DNA of 64,000 nt from Pythium myriotylum (GCA_023091665.1 JALJCQ010000004.1:1798001-1862000), one strand, 5' to 3'. Shown: positions 1 to 11,603, numbered from the stretch's first letter. A program made the numbers and translations. The notes: a model not told the origin generated them from the sequence alone.

Positions 1-1279
1 CGTGTCACGTGCTCAGCAATCATGCTAAACGGGTGCGTCAACTCGGCCTGGTGACCTTGCATGGAGAGGCGTCCGAGATCGCAAAATTGACCAATAATCA
101 ACGCGCAACCACCAACGACTTCCGGGGATGGAAGGGAAGCGAGCAGCCTGAAGGCCAATTGGAAGACCTCTGTTCTCCCCTCGGTCAAACACGGAAGGAG
201 GACAGCGCCAACGCCTCTCCTGGAACGGAAGATTCCCCGGAGCCACCGTCCAACAAAAGATTGCAGATACGTGGTGGCAGGAGAAACTGTGCAAGCAACT
301 ATCCACGTCTGCCGACGCGCAATTCGGAGAGCTTGGATAAGGTTGGCTTGGATCTTCAGGGAGCTGGAGTCGGTTGCGAGTTCGTAGGAACCCATTGACA
401 GATAGCACAATTGAGAAAGAACATTAGCATTGTCGGGGGACCAAACACAGTCGAAGTTCGCGAGGCGTGCTCACCGGCCCTGGATAAATTTGAGAGACTA
501 TAGAGCGATTTGCTCCCACATACAAAACGCACAGAATCCCACAATTGTGTTAGCTGACGGCATCTCGAGTAGATTGCAAACTCCCGTATCGGAAAGTTAC
601 AATTCGAACGACGTGGCTGAGAACTGCAGACCGTAATACTAGCTTACTCTGAAAGAGCAATGCTCTGGTTTCGTTAAACTGTCATTGAAGATATCGGCGC
701 AAGATTGTTCTCCCCGTGCATTGTAGAGGCCTCCACTGAGGAGCAACAGTGGCGAGCCTCCACTTTCCAAATGATTTCGCCCCAGGTGCTTCTCTCTGCT
801 TATTGGCAACATTGTCACACTTGTAGTGATACAACACACTTCTATTCGAACAGAAAAGTAACCCGGACCAACTGCGTTTCGCCACCACGGCCGCGGGCAG
901 CGACGGCTGTATTGCGCCTCACGACCGAGAATCCTATCCCCAGGTCTCTTGCCGCGCAATAAACTCCACCTAACTTCCCCGCTTGAACGGAGCACCTTCG
1001 ATACCACCACCTCTTCCTGTATCAAGCGCACATCTATGATTTCACAAGCAAGACAAGACATAATTGTTGCTGGTGGTGACCCGCCGCAGCACAGTCGAGC
1101 CCTGCTCGCTCAAGGAAAATCACGCTGAACATAACACGTCCATGTGGACATCGGGAAACCGGTGACAGTACACTCAAACCGGTAGCCGAGAACTCAGTAC
1201 TGATACGAACCTGAGTTCTTGGCCATCAACCGGATCCCCTCCTCACAGACACCATTTAACGCGATCACCACACGAGGGA
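1..1279. other. Region without a supported gene, upstream of ligase copy 1
   Basis: Open frames here are short, mostly lack ATG starts and show no recognisable domain. The last 150 bases contain two ACCGGT palindromes and a pyrimidine-rich CA-containing stretch (about 1236-1258) that could be the promoter of the + strand ligase copy starting at 1280. I see nothing else. Confidence 0.5.
1158..1183. promoter_or_regulatory. Pair of ACCGGT palindromes upstream of ligase copy 1
   Basis: ACCGGT occurs at 1158-1163 and 1178-1183, about 100 bases before the start codon. The same hexamer clusters in two divergent promoters elsewhere in the window (36.6 and 48.7 kb). A regulatory role is inferred from position and recurrence only. 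Confidence 0.3.
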
Positions 1280-3331
1280 ATGCTTCGCCGCGCACTGTTC
1301 GCCTCCCGGCCGCCGCGTCGCTTTACAACGCGCGCGTTATCCTCATTCATTCTCCGATCGCCGCATTCTGACGTCCAAATATCTCCCAAGACGGTCTTTG
1401 AGTTGATTGGCGAACGGATCCCACAGTTTGCCAACCGCAATGCGCTCATCTGCGGGCTCACCCACGAGGCTGTGACGTTCAAAGAGCTCTACGACTCGGC
1501 CAAGCGCATCGCAGTGGGCCCTCGGGCGAAGGTGTCAGAAAGGGCGATGTGAGTTTACAGCACATGGAGGTGATGTAACGCCTCGCTGACGAGGTCGTGT
1601 ATTAGGTGGTACTTGTCCACTCGCTCAACTGCCTCGAGTATCCTCCCGTCTTACTTGGTGGGCAACGCAGCACTAGCAACCCAACACTAGAAGCTTTTCT
1701 GCGTACACTCTGCTGACGTCCTGATGTCTTTTCCTCGCAGCCTTGTCAGCTCTTGGCGCCGTGTGTTCCCCGGTCTCGATCGCACTCACGGCGAACGACA
1801 TCGCGCGCCAAGCCCGCTTGTCTTCGGTGAGTAATTCACAACCGAAGATCCGCGCCGACGTGCTGAGAAAACAGAAACTTCTTTATGCTGTGACTGCTCT
1901 TCTCAGGCCAAGTATGTCGTCACTCACCGGTCGCTCGAACAAACAGCGATCGACGCAGTCGAAATTGCCGGCATTCCTATGTCCAACGTCTACACCATCG
2001 GCGGCTCCAGCAGCCAACGCAGACTGAAGTCAATCAAGTGCGTGGATTGCCCCTATTGGACTCGAAATCGCTACTGATGTCACCCAATCGTTCCAGCGAG
2101 GTGATGAGTCGCGGCGACCTCGAGTCGTTCGAGTTTGAGCACGTCGACCCCGAGCTGCCAGCTTATCTTCCATTCTCGTCCGGCACAACAGGCCTACCAA
2201 AGGTCGGTTGGAGAGTCTCTCGCTCTGGGTTTCTATGCCGCCATCTGAACAATCGTGCGTTGAACTAGGGAGTGATTTTGCGAGCTCGTAACCTTGTCGC
2301 GAATGTGCTCCAGGTCGACCACATCGAAGACTTTGGGGAGCATCTGGTCGCCACCATGCCGTTCTACCACATCTATCCAGTGACCGTTCTCAACCTTGCC
2401 CTGTATCAAGGTACAACCAGCGTAGTGTTACCTCGCTTCGAGCTCGAATCGTTCTTGGACGTTGTGACCAGGTACAAGGTCAAGAAGGCCACCATCTCAC
2501 CTTCGATTGGGTTATTACTCGCTCACCACCCTCTTGTCGACAAGTACGACCTCTCAGCAACCAAGTATCTGATCTCGGCCGGAGCTCCAATGGGCAAAGA
2601 AGTCGAGGCGCTTCTCAATAAACGCCTGGGCGTCCAAGTCAAACAAGCATACGGGTTGACAGAGACATCGCCAGCAGTGCACTACACGGAGGATGGGTTC
2701 TGTAGACCGGTAGGTCGATGTATATTCCGACAAGGTGAGGACTGCGGTCGCTAACGTTGTGTTTCATCAGGGCTCGGTGGGTCGCATTGCCCCCAACACT
2801 GAACTCCGTGTCGAATGCACGGTCACAGGAAAGGATCTCCCTCCGAACCAAAATGGTGAGCTGCTCTACCGCGGGCCGCAAGTCTTCCTCGGTTACCTCG
2901 CGAACGAAGAGGCGACACAGAAGACCTTGATGCCGGACGGGTTCGTTCGGACGGGTGACTTCGGTTACATTGATGAAGATGGATTCGTCTTCGTTATCGA
3001 CCGGCTCAAAGAACTCATCAAGTACGGCGGTGAGCACGTCCCTCCCGCCGAGCTGGAGGATGTTCTCAACCACCACCCGAAGATCGCGGATTCGTGCGCT
3101 GTTCGAGGATTTGGTGACCTCGGCGAGGAGTTGCCCAAGGCGTACGTTGTGCGCAAGGATCCGAGTCTGACGGAAGAAGATGTGATGGCGTTCGTGGCAT
3201 CCAAGGTGGCATCATGCAAGCAGGTGCGTCAGGTGGAGTTCATTGACGCTATTCCGAAGAGTGCGACGGGAAAGATCTTGCGTCGCGAGCTCCAGGACAT
3301 TGAGAACAAACATCGCCAAGAAACTCTCTAA
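1280..3331 (+). CDS. 4-coumarate-CoA ligase-like acyl-CoA synthetase, copy 1 (frameshifted, possible pseudogene)
   Basis: ANL-superfamily adenylating ligase, which would activate a carboxylic acid with ATP and then transfer it to CoA. By splice sites and alignment with the other copies there are seven exons: 1280-1548, 1606-1657, 1741-1826, 1907-2037, 2097-2202, 2269-2709 and 2771-3331, about 548 residues. Seen: P-loop PFSSGTTGLPK, YGLTETS, the RTGDFGYIDEDGF hinge region and catalytic-Lys motif TGKILRR. The N-terminus MLRRALFASRPPRRF...RALSS is Arg-rich and lacks acidic residues, like a mitochondrial presequence. Odd: one base is missing near 1521-1525 relative to the paralogues, so exon 1 does not join exon 2 in frame. 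Where the other copies have KYKGHQV it has KYGGEHV, losing the Gln that is catalytic in plant 4CL. It is the only + strand member and the most divergent of the six-intron copies. Either a decaying gene or a sequence error. Confidence 0.8.
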
Positions 3332-3818
3332 GCCTGATCATTCGGTCCCGGGCTGAGTCACTCTCATCGTGGCTGTATTGTCGAGGATGAGTAACTGATA
3401 GCGCGTTGGGTTGCCCACAAGGGTTGTGAGAATTCTAATACATTACTTTGAAGTGCGTCGCTGTTGTCGTGAGCGTAGAACGTCAGTAGTAGATAAGAGG
3501 CACGACTTGCCCCCAGTAAACGTCATGAATCATCAGGTGGAACGTTATAGCTGACAGTCAAGCGTAGACATAACATGAATGAACCCGCAGTTCCAATTGC
3601 GCAGAACTCGATCGCGTCGTTTGTATTGCCTGCTTCATTCGGTTTGGTGGCGTTTGTATGCCAGTGTGTGAAATATGAGTAAAACAACGACGAACGCACT
3701 CGGCCTCGGCTTTGGGGCCTCGTCGTCAGTTCAAATTTCGCCCCACGTGATCTCCTGATGTCCGCTTTTGACACACAAATCCAACCTGTTCCTCCTCAAC
3801 CAGCTCCGCGCGTACAAG

Positions 3819-3840
3819 CCCCCCCCCCCCCCCCCCCCCC
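3819..3840. repeat. Poly-C tract (22 C)
   Basis: An uninterrupted run of 22 C. It directly precedes a GC-rich block unlike its surroundings. One of three long C/G homopolymers in the window's intergenic DNA (also about 33175 and 44958). Confidence 0.9.
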
Positions 3841-4088
3841 AGAGTGTGCGGGTGCGGTCGCTACACCATCAGGCGCGACGCCTAGCTGACCAGGTCGGAG
3901 CACAGCGGTGGCACCGCCACGTGCGGTCGCACAACTCCATGGCCATTGCGCTGGCCATCCACGCGATGGAAGCCCAAACCACGAGCCACGTCCATAATCC
4001 CACCGGCAGGCCCTGCCATGCAGACCTGGCCCAGCTCCTCGCCTCCGACTTACACCCCTGGCTTGCCAGCCAGGCTGACCCACGGTAA
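3841..4088 (+). other. GC-rich block with open frame of unknown origin
   Basis: After the poly-C run, about 245 bases are markedly richer in GC than the flanks. They stay open on the + strand (frame continuing from 3768 to a stop at 4088) with a His/Arg/Ala-rich product, and also on the - strand. No domain is recognised. It could be a captured fragment or a chance open frame in GC-rich DNA. Confidence 0.25.
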
Positions 4089-4720
4089 CTCAGGATCGCA
4101 TAGAGCTCCAGCTATTAGGGTACATTTATTGCGCTCAATAGACTTCACCTTCAAAACACACAAATCCAGACGTTCAGCCCCTGCAATCAGTTCTAATGTC
4201 TAATCTCTTGGGCTTACGAGTGAGCCGTTCACTTTCGAGCCAGAGCACTATATCTTTGGAATCACTGCGTGAATACTTCTTCTTCATCGCCATTCCCATA
4301 CATGTAACCATCCTCTTTTGCGCGCTTGCGGGTATCTAGACCATCTTTTATCGAGTATTCACGTAGTGGGCAGCCCATTTTCGAGGTGGGAAATCGAAGA
4401 ATGCTTGAGTCAACGGAGGCGAGGTGAGTAGTTTCGGGCGTTGTAGTTACCAGCCGAAGTTTGCATTGGCAACCGCGCAGTTGGAATGCACCGTCAGTAT
4501 CATGGACACGGACTCGATTCCACGAAAGACGATATCACCTGGACCGTACATGACCCCGCAGTCGACTGGACAGACAACAAGCCATCCAAATGAATTCACA
4601 ACTCCAACCCACTGCAGTGAGTATCGTGTCGGTTTCACAATTGAGACTACTTCGAAGTATAACAGCATTTTTCGGAGCACATTATGACGTTGCATTACCG
4701 TGTTACTAGTATTCGCACGA

Positions 4721-6792
4721 CTACACTCGTCGGTGGCGCTTGTCTTCAATATCTTGGAGCTCACGACGCAATATTTTTCCACTCGCACTCTTAGGAATTA
4801 CCTCAGTAAACTCCACCTGACGAACCTTCTTGAACGGCGCCACCTTCGACGCCACAAACTCCATCACACCCTCCTCCGTCAAACTCGGGGCCTTTCGCAC
4901 CACGTAAGCCTTCGGAAGTTCTTCACCGTGCTCATCGTAGCCCCGCACCGCACACGCGTCGCTGATCTGAGGGTGGTGATTGAGCACGTCCTCAAGCTCG
5001 GCTGGTGCGACCTGGTGGCCCTTGTACTTGATCAGCTCTTTGACACGGTCGACCACGTGGACAAAGCCATCATCGTCGATGTATCCGATGTCACCAGTGC
5101 GCAGGAAACCGTCTGGTGTGAGAGTCTTGGACGTCGCCTCTTCGTTCTCGTGGTAGCCCAGCATGACTTGAGGACCACGATACAGAAGTTCACCCTTCTC
5201 GTTGTGCGGTAGATCTTTGTCAGTCGCGGTGCACTTGACCCGGAGCTCCGTGTTAGGAACCAAGCGACCCACGCTTCCCTACAATCCAGCATCCACTGTC
5301 AAAATCGTTCCCGTGCCAACGTAACTGACGAACGTCTCGACTCGTACCAGTTTGCGTCGATCGTCCTCAGTGTAGTTGACGGCAGGAGAAGCTTCCGTCA
5401 TGCCGTACGCTTGCTTCACCTTGACGTTTAACCGCTTTGTTACCAGTTGTTCCACTTCCTTGCCCATGGGGGCGCCACCAGACACGAGGAACTTCGTCGC
5501 CGACAGATCGAACTTGTCTACCATCGGATGGTGGGCCAAGAAGATCGCAATTGGTGGAGCGATGTTAGTCTTGGTTACTTTGTACTTGGACAGGGCTGTG
5601 GGGAAGGATTCGGGCTCGAAGCGAGGGAGAATCACATTTGATGTGCCTTGGTACATAGCCACGTGCATTGTCATCATCCCGTAGATGTGAAAAAATGGCA
5701 GCACAGCAATCACGTGGTCGCCGAAGTCCTCAACGTGGCTGACTTGAAGCGTGTTGGCGACCATGTTGCGAGCATTCAAGGTCACTCCCTAAGGGAACGA
5801 ACATTTGGTCAGAGAACAAAGCATCACGAAGAACCACCAGCACTAGCGTGCTCACTTTCGGAACGCCCGTTGTGCCGGACGAAAACGGCAGCAGCAGCGG
5901 CATCTCCGGATCGATCTTCTCGAAATTGAAAAACTCAAAGTCGCGCTTCATCAACTCACTGGCAATTCACACATCCAAGTATGTTAGCCACTCGCTGAAC
6001 ACACATCCACAAGCTGTGCGCACTTGATCGACTTGAGCTTCTGCGGCTCCGTCGAGCCGCCGACAGTGTACACGCTGGGCTTGGGGATACCTGCCTGCTC
6101 GGCTGCATCGATCGCGACGTTCTCAAGCGCTCGGTTTGAGATGACAAATTTTGCCTAGGTCATTGAGAATCGTCTCGGTGAGCAAGCCACGATCTATTGA
6201 CCAAGAAGGGCCTCTACCTTTGCGATGCGCGCTTGCAACGCGAGCTCCTGGGCGCTGAACATGGGAGATGCCGTCGAGCAGACAGCCCCAAGAGCGCAGA
6301 GTGCTGTCCATTCATAACGACTCACGGCTTTAGTGTTTTCAATCGTCCACCTCATGCTTATATGCATTTTCGTACCAAGCACGACCAGCGGATACTCGAC
6401 GCAGTTGAACGAGTGGAGAAGCACGACCTACGCCCACACATACGCACCCACTCTCAGATTCGGTCCGGTGTCTTTTGCGTCATCATGGTCATCTCGTCTT
6501 ACGTCTCCTTTCTTGACGCCTTCGTTCGCGAGCCCCGCAGCGATCTTCTTGGCCCCGTCGTACATTTCTTCGAACGTCATGGCCTCGTGACTAAGGCCAC
6601 AGATGATAGCATCGCGGTTTGCGTACTGCGGCAGCTGATCGCCGACAATGTCGAACATGGTCTTGTCTGGGATCTCGATCTTTGTATGCGGCGATTTGTG
6701 GATGATTGTCGAGAGTGCTCGAGGCACGGCGAGCTGAGCGCGGCGCGGCGCGGCAGATGGCGCGTGACAGCGCGCGCAAGTGACCTGATCAT
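4721..6792 (-). CDS. 4-coumarate-CoA ligase-like acyl-CoA synthetase, copy 2 (start uncertain)
   Basis: Seven exons with borders as in copy 1, for example 6503-6792, 6376-6427, 6218-6303 and 6024-6154, with the last exon ending at 4721. Motifs seen: PFSSGTTGVPK, YGMTEAS, KYKGHQV, SGKILRR. ATG 6792 matches the start of copies 3-5 (MIRSLAR), but one base is missing near 6740, so this frame does not reach the conserved PRALSTII segment. A different ATG at 6859 is in frame all the way and would give an alternative N-terminus (MNGFLSF...). Sequence from about 4840 to 5560 and 5760 to 6110, including two introns, is nearly identical to copy 3, whereas 5560-5700 is clearly different, so this gene is a mosaic. 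It ends KRHRRV with no peroxisomal signal. Confidence 0.8.
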
Positions 6793-6868
6793 AGCGATGG
6801 CGGTGAAGGTCGACGAGGTCGCCGGACAGCGAGAGTAGAAATGAGAGAAACCCGTTCATGCGATGACC

Positions 6869-6877
6869 TTGAAGTTG
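6869..6877 (-). promoter_or_regulatory. CAACTTCAA promoter element of copy 2
   Basis: CAACTTCAA on the - strand, 77 bases before ATG 6792 and 10 before ATG 6859. The same nonamer sits upstream of most ligase copies. Probable transcription-start region. Confidence 0.5.
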
Positions 6878-8061
6878 CGATATTTCGCGAAGCAGACTCC
6901 CGGCATGCGTCGTCAGAAAGGGCCCCGGGTGGTGCGACACAGGGGTTGCCGATCTTTGCAATTGTCCTGATCATTGCGACCTGACGAGCTTTGTCGGGAT
7001 GGTGCAAACTTTCGATGCCACGAGAAATCTGGTTACAGTACTTTCTCCGTCTGACAAATCATTTGTCCTCTTTTAGCCGATGCCACGATGGTGTGCATCT
7101 GAGCCGTTTGGCAGGAAAGCGCCATTGTTGTGACACTTACGTGGTGTAGAAGGTCGGTTAGTTGTAGCCGAATCCTGCGTGCTCTTCTTGAGAACCGAGT
7201 TCTTCAGCGAAGCTGTATACCAAACCCTTTTCGGTTTCAATCTCTAACCGAGAAGCTCGCCGTTGTTGTCCCCTTCTAAAATGAGCTGTGAGAATCGAGC
7301 CTTCATCGTCACCGAGTTGGTTGTTGGAAAAGATATCCCAGAGTGTTCAAGCATAACAACGTCATAGAGGCCACGTAATACAGGACTAAACCAGAATTTG
7401 ATGGGTTCCTGTATTGACTGTTGGAACCCACCGACTCGGGGTTGTTGATTGCATCTAGTCCACTATCAATATGAGAAGATGGGAAACTCCTTAAAGGCGA
7501 TTGCATGCATGATGGGCTTCCAGGGTATGGCAAGGGATCGGTGAACAAGCTCAAGCCTAGACTTTCGAGTGTCGAACTGAAGTGGTCGCGTAAGATTGTA
7601 TGTATCCGCCAATGCAGTACTGTACAAAGAGCGAGACTTTTTTAGTTCACCACGTTCTACACTGTAGGTTTGTTTCTGGGTTCGTCCAAAAGTTTACGAC
7701 CAAAGTGAGGTCACCGCCACGTTTGCTCAAGAAAACATAAACTTGCAGACGCATACCTGCATAATCACGACGAATGGCCGAGCACAGCGGCAAAATCTCA
7801 CACGTCACATGTAGCTTCTCACGCACGAACCACCAGAGGATACTGATTGTTTGACTCATCTGATTTCGGCATCCATTGTTGGCCTTTGAGGACTATAGTG
7901 TCTGTTTAACGAGGCTTGAATGGATTCCTAGTCTTGTGTGTTTTACTTCTATGACCCTTAGATCGGCGGAGCGTAGCTAACGGTCCGTACTCGTTCGAAC
8001 AGCACTTCCTCCAGAAGGAACAAATACGAGTCACTGTAACGAAAGCATACATCACAGCAAT
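6878..8061. other. Intergenic region between copies 2 and 3
   Basis: Upstream of copy 2 and downstream of copy 3. Moderately AT-rich; only short open frames on either strand without recognisable domains. No repeat or RNA gene seen. Confidence 0.5.
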
Positions 8062-10123
8062 TTATCCGCGGCCATGACGCTGATTCTCCAGCTCCTGCAG
8101 CTGGCGACGCAAGATCTTGCCCGTCGGACTCTTTGGAATCGCGTCGATAAACTCCACCTGACGAACCTTCTTGAACGGCGCCACCTTCGACGCCACAAAC
8201 TCCATCACATCCTCCTCCGTCAAACTCGGGTCCTTTCGCACCACGTAAGCCTTCGGAAGTTCTTCACCGTGCTCATCGTAGCCCCGCACCGCACACGCGT
8301 CGCTGATCTGAGGGTGGTGATTGAGCACGTCCTCAAGCTCGGCTGGTGCGACTTGGTGGCCCTTGTACTTGATCAGTTCCTTCACGCGGTCGACGATGTG
8401 GACAAAGCCATCATCGTCGATGTATCCGATGTCACCAGTGCGCAGGAAACCGTCTGGTGTGAGAGTCTTGGACGTCGCCTCTTCGTTCTCGTGGTAGCCC
8501 AGCATGACTTGAGGACCACGATACAGAAGTTCACCCTTCTCGTTGTGCGGTAGATCTTTGTCAGTCGCGGTGCACTTGACCCGGAGCTCCGTGTTAGGAA
8601 CCAAGCGACCCACGCTTCCCTACAATCCGGCATCCACTGTCAAAATCGTTCCCGTGCCAACGTAACTGACGAACGTCTCGACTCGTACCAGTTTGCGTCG
8701 ATCGTCCTCAGTGTAGTTGACGGCAGGAGAAGCTTCCGTCATGCCGTACGCTTGCTTCACCTTGACGTTTAACCGCTTTGTTACCAGTTGTTCCACTTCC
8801 TTGCCCATGGGGGCGCCACCAGACACGAGGAACTTCGTCGCCGACAGATCGAACTTGTCTACCATCGGATGGTGGGCCAAGAAGATCGCGATTGGTGGAG
8901 CAATGTTGGCCTTAGCGATCTTGTACTTGGACAGGGCTGTGAGGAAGGATTCGGGCTCGAAGCGCGGCAGCACCACGTTGGCCGCGCCTTGGTACATAGC
9001 CACGTGCATGAGCATCATGGCGTAGATATGGTAGAAAGGCAAAACAGCGACCATGTGGTCGCCGAAGTCCTCAACGTGGCTGACTTGAAGCGTGTTGGCG
9101 ACCATGTTGCGAGCGTTCAGAGCCACACCCTAAGGGAACGAACATTTGGTCAGAGAACAAAGCATCACGAAGAACCACCAGCACTAGCGTGCTCACTTTC
9201 GGAACGCCCGTTGTGCCGGACGAAAACGGCAGCAGCAGCGGCATCTCCGGATCGATCTTCTCGAAATTGAAAAACTCAAAGTCGCGCTTCATCAACTCAC
9301 TGGCAATTCACACATCCAAGTATGTTAGCCACTCGCTGAACACACATCCACAAGCTGTGCGCACTTGATCGACTTGAGCTTCTGCGGCTCCGTCGAGCCG
9401 CCGACAGTGTACACGCTGGGCTTGGGGATACCTGCCTGCTCGGCGGCATCGATCGCGACGTTCTCAAGCGCTCGGTTTGTGATGATGAACTTAGCCTATC
9501 GTACGTGAATTTGAATCAGTCACGATGAACATTGCCGCATCGACCTTCCACAACTTTGAGTACCTTTGCGATGCGCGCTTGCAACGCGAGCTCCTGGGCG
9601 CTGAACATGGGCGACGCTGTCGAGCAGACGGCGCCGAGAGCATACGTAGCTATCCATCACAGGTTCAGTGCCAGCGAATATAAATCTCGTACACGAATGC
9701 TCTTTCGTACCAAGCACGACCAGCGGATACTCGACGCAATTGAACGAGTGGAGAAGCACGACCTACGCCCACACATACGCACCCACTCTCAGATTCGGTC
9801 CGGTTTTCTCTTGTATCATCATGACCATCCCCACTTACGTCTCCTTTCTTGACGCCTTCGCTCGCGAGCCCCGCAGCGACCTTCTTGGCCCCGTCATACA
9901 TTTCTTCGAACGTCATGGTCTCGTGGCTGAGCCCACAGATGATCGCATTGCGCTTGGCAAACTGCGGCAGCTGATCGCCGACAATGTCGAAGATGGTCTT
10001 CTGTGGGATCTCGAGCTCCGGATGCGGCGACGTGTGGATGATCGTGGAGAGCGCACGCGGCGCGACGAGTCGAACGTGACGCGGCACATGACGCGTCGCG
10101 ACACGAGCGAGCGAGCGGATCAT
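8062..10123 (-). CDS. 4-coumarate-CoA ligase-like acyl-CoA synthetase, copy 3
   Basis: Apparently intact seven-exon ligase. The N-terminus MIRSLARVATRHVPRH...RALSTII has many Arg and His and no acidic residue, a mitochondrial-type presequence. Core motifs seen: PFSSGTTGVPK (ATP loop), YGMTEAS, FLRTGDIGYIDDDG, KYKGHQVAPAE with both plant-4CL catalytic residues Lys and Gln in place, and the C-terminal PTGKILRR lysine. It ends ENQRHGRG, so there is no SKL-type tail. Exon 1 is almost identical to copy 4, while the middle and 3' parts are almost identical to copy 2 including introns, implying gene conversion. ATG 10123 overlaps the stop of an upstream open frame (10120-10191). A promoter motif lies at 10210-10218. 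Substrate cannot be deduced. Confidence 0.9.
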
Positions 10124-10191
10124 GACGATGGCGGTGCGGGAGACGAGTTGACGCAGGAGGACGGCGAGAGTGGAAGTGGTTTACGAAGCAT
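10120..10191 (-). CDS. Upstream open reading frame overlapping the copy 3 start (ATGA)
   Basis: ATG 10191 begins a 23-codon frame whose TGA (10122-10120) overlaps the main ATG (10123-10121) as ATGA. It lies downstream of the promoter motif, so it should be in the mRNA. The DNA aligns, with indels, to the in-frame N-terminal extension of copy 5, so it may be a relic of an older start. It could tune translation by termination-reinitiation; that is inference. Confidence 0.45.
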   Translation of the reverse strand: MLRKPLPLSPSSCVNSSPAPPSS

Positions 10192-10209
10192 GGCGACCGT
10201 CAAACGCGT

Positions 10210-10218
10210 TTGAAGTTG
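10210..10218 (-). promoter_or_regulatory. CAACTTCAA promoter element of copy 3
   Basis: CCCCAACTTCAA followed about ten bases on by TTTGAC, 87 bases before ATG 10123. The same arrangement is seen for copies 4 and 5. Confidence 0.5.
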
Positions 10219-10796
10219 GGGAGCTACGCGCATGGTGTACCAGCATGACGGTACAAGTGGCCAGTCAAGTGTTGCTGAAGGCAACAAGTCGTGATGAGCC
10301 GCGTGGCTGGCTCTCGCGATCAATTAATAATGTGTGCGGGTGGACCGTCCAATGGCCGCGTGCTGATCGCTTGAAGCAAAACTAAAGTTGCTGAAGTGGC
10401 CATCACGTTGTCAGCAATGGAATCGCCCTCTCCGAGGGTCCAGTACTGGTATAATTTTAATTCGATTTGAATCATCGCTGAAACTCCACGTCCCATCCTC
10501 CAGATTTCGTGGATGACTATGCGAACAATCTGAAGCGGCCTGATCACTAATGTGTCTCTCGCCACTTTCCACTTTATCTCTAGGCAGGGTGGAAACATTT
10601 TCTACAATATTCCTTGAGAGAAACTCTGGAGGAGAACTTTGGTCTCATATAATCCGCTAGGGATTTTGAATTGCACGAACTCGCATGATATAAACGCTCG
10701 GCCCCGTAGTCGGCTGTGTGCCTAGACCAGAGTCATGGTAATGCCTCCCTTCCTTGGCGTTGGCCAGCGACAATATTTGTGAGCTACTACAATAAT

Positions 10797-10819
10797 TTAA
10801 TTTTCAACAACAAAATTAA
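10797..10819. repeat. AT-rich hairpin
   Basis: TTAATTTT (10797-10804) and AAAATTAA (10812-10819) form a perfect 8-base stem around a 7-base loop, in an AT-rich patch of an otherwise GC-rich locus. Function unknown. Confidence 0.5.
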
Positions 10820-11148
10820 TTGTTGGTGTGGAGAATTATCCCACATCAATAAATAATTGAGATCATCACAATAAATAATCTGAATCAACTTTACAGCAAT
10901 TTCTCCGTGTGTTTTGTGAAAAGCCGACCACTGCGTTGTCTCCACCGAATCTTTTTTCATTGCGCAATTCATCCTCCAAAAATGTTCTCCAATACAACTC
11001 GCCATTCTGCGTACGTTCTGTAACTCAGTGCTCCAGACTCAACGATACAAAGTGAGAAGCGGTATCTCAACGCTGGGGGAACAGAGAAATTTCTCAAGAT
11101 TCCGGAGCAGGAACAAGGTGTACACATTAGGCATGTACTCTCCCAATG

Positions 11149-11176
11149 CATGCTCTGGTGCTTGTGCCAGAGCATG
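11149..11176. repeat. Perfect 10-base inverted repeat with 8-base loop
   Basis: CATGCTCTGG at 11149-11158 pairs with CCAGAGCATG at 11167-11176. A further GTACT (11135-11139) can pair with AGTAC (11177-11181) across a bulge. It lies about 430 bases downstream of the copy 4 stop. Could be a transposon remnant or a structured RNA element. Confidence 0.6.
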
Positions 11177-11603
11177 AGTACTCGTGCCCGTGGTGCACTA
11201 GGAATCTCACCATTAGATTATGTGGATGTGGCCACAAAACTCACCGAGTGACGATGGAGGGCGATCAGCTCTTCTTTGTGAAAACGCAGCATTTCTGAAT
11301 TGTCCCAGTAATTTCTTGATTTGCTTATCTGTTACGATCAATACGCAGCCGCTTTCCCAGCTCGGCAGGCTGATTGAGCTCCCACAGCCCCACACCTGCG
11401 TTTTCAGCACGATCATAAAGTGGACTCCACCGCCCCGATCTCGGCGAGAGCGAGCAGAAAGGCTCTTTGATGCGATCTCTGAGTGGTAGGAGGAGTCACA
11501 CGACCTTGAAGATACCGATTGAAAACAAAAGAACGTATGCATCAGCGTCCCACGTTTTTCATTCACCCGAGCTTTTAATTAAGTAACGCCCCGATGAAAA
11601 CGA

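Larger units (their letters stand above)
3332..4720. other. Intergenic region between ligase copies 1 and 2 (tail-to-tail)
   Basis: Both flanking genes end here. Apart from the poly-C tract and the GC-rich block listed separately, I see no supported gene. The longest open frames overlap each other on opposite strands and show no domain. Confidence 0.5.
10219..11603. other. Intergenic region between copies 3 and 4
   Basis: No supported gene. An AT-rich part (about 10780-10900) contains small hairpins, and a GC-poor stretch near 11150 contains a perfect 10-base stem. The open frame at 11213-11566 on the - strand has no recognisable domain. Confidence 0.5.
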
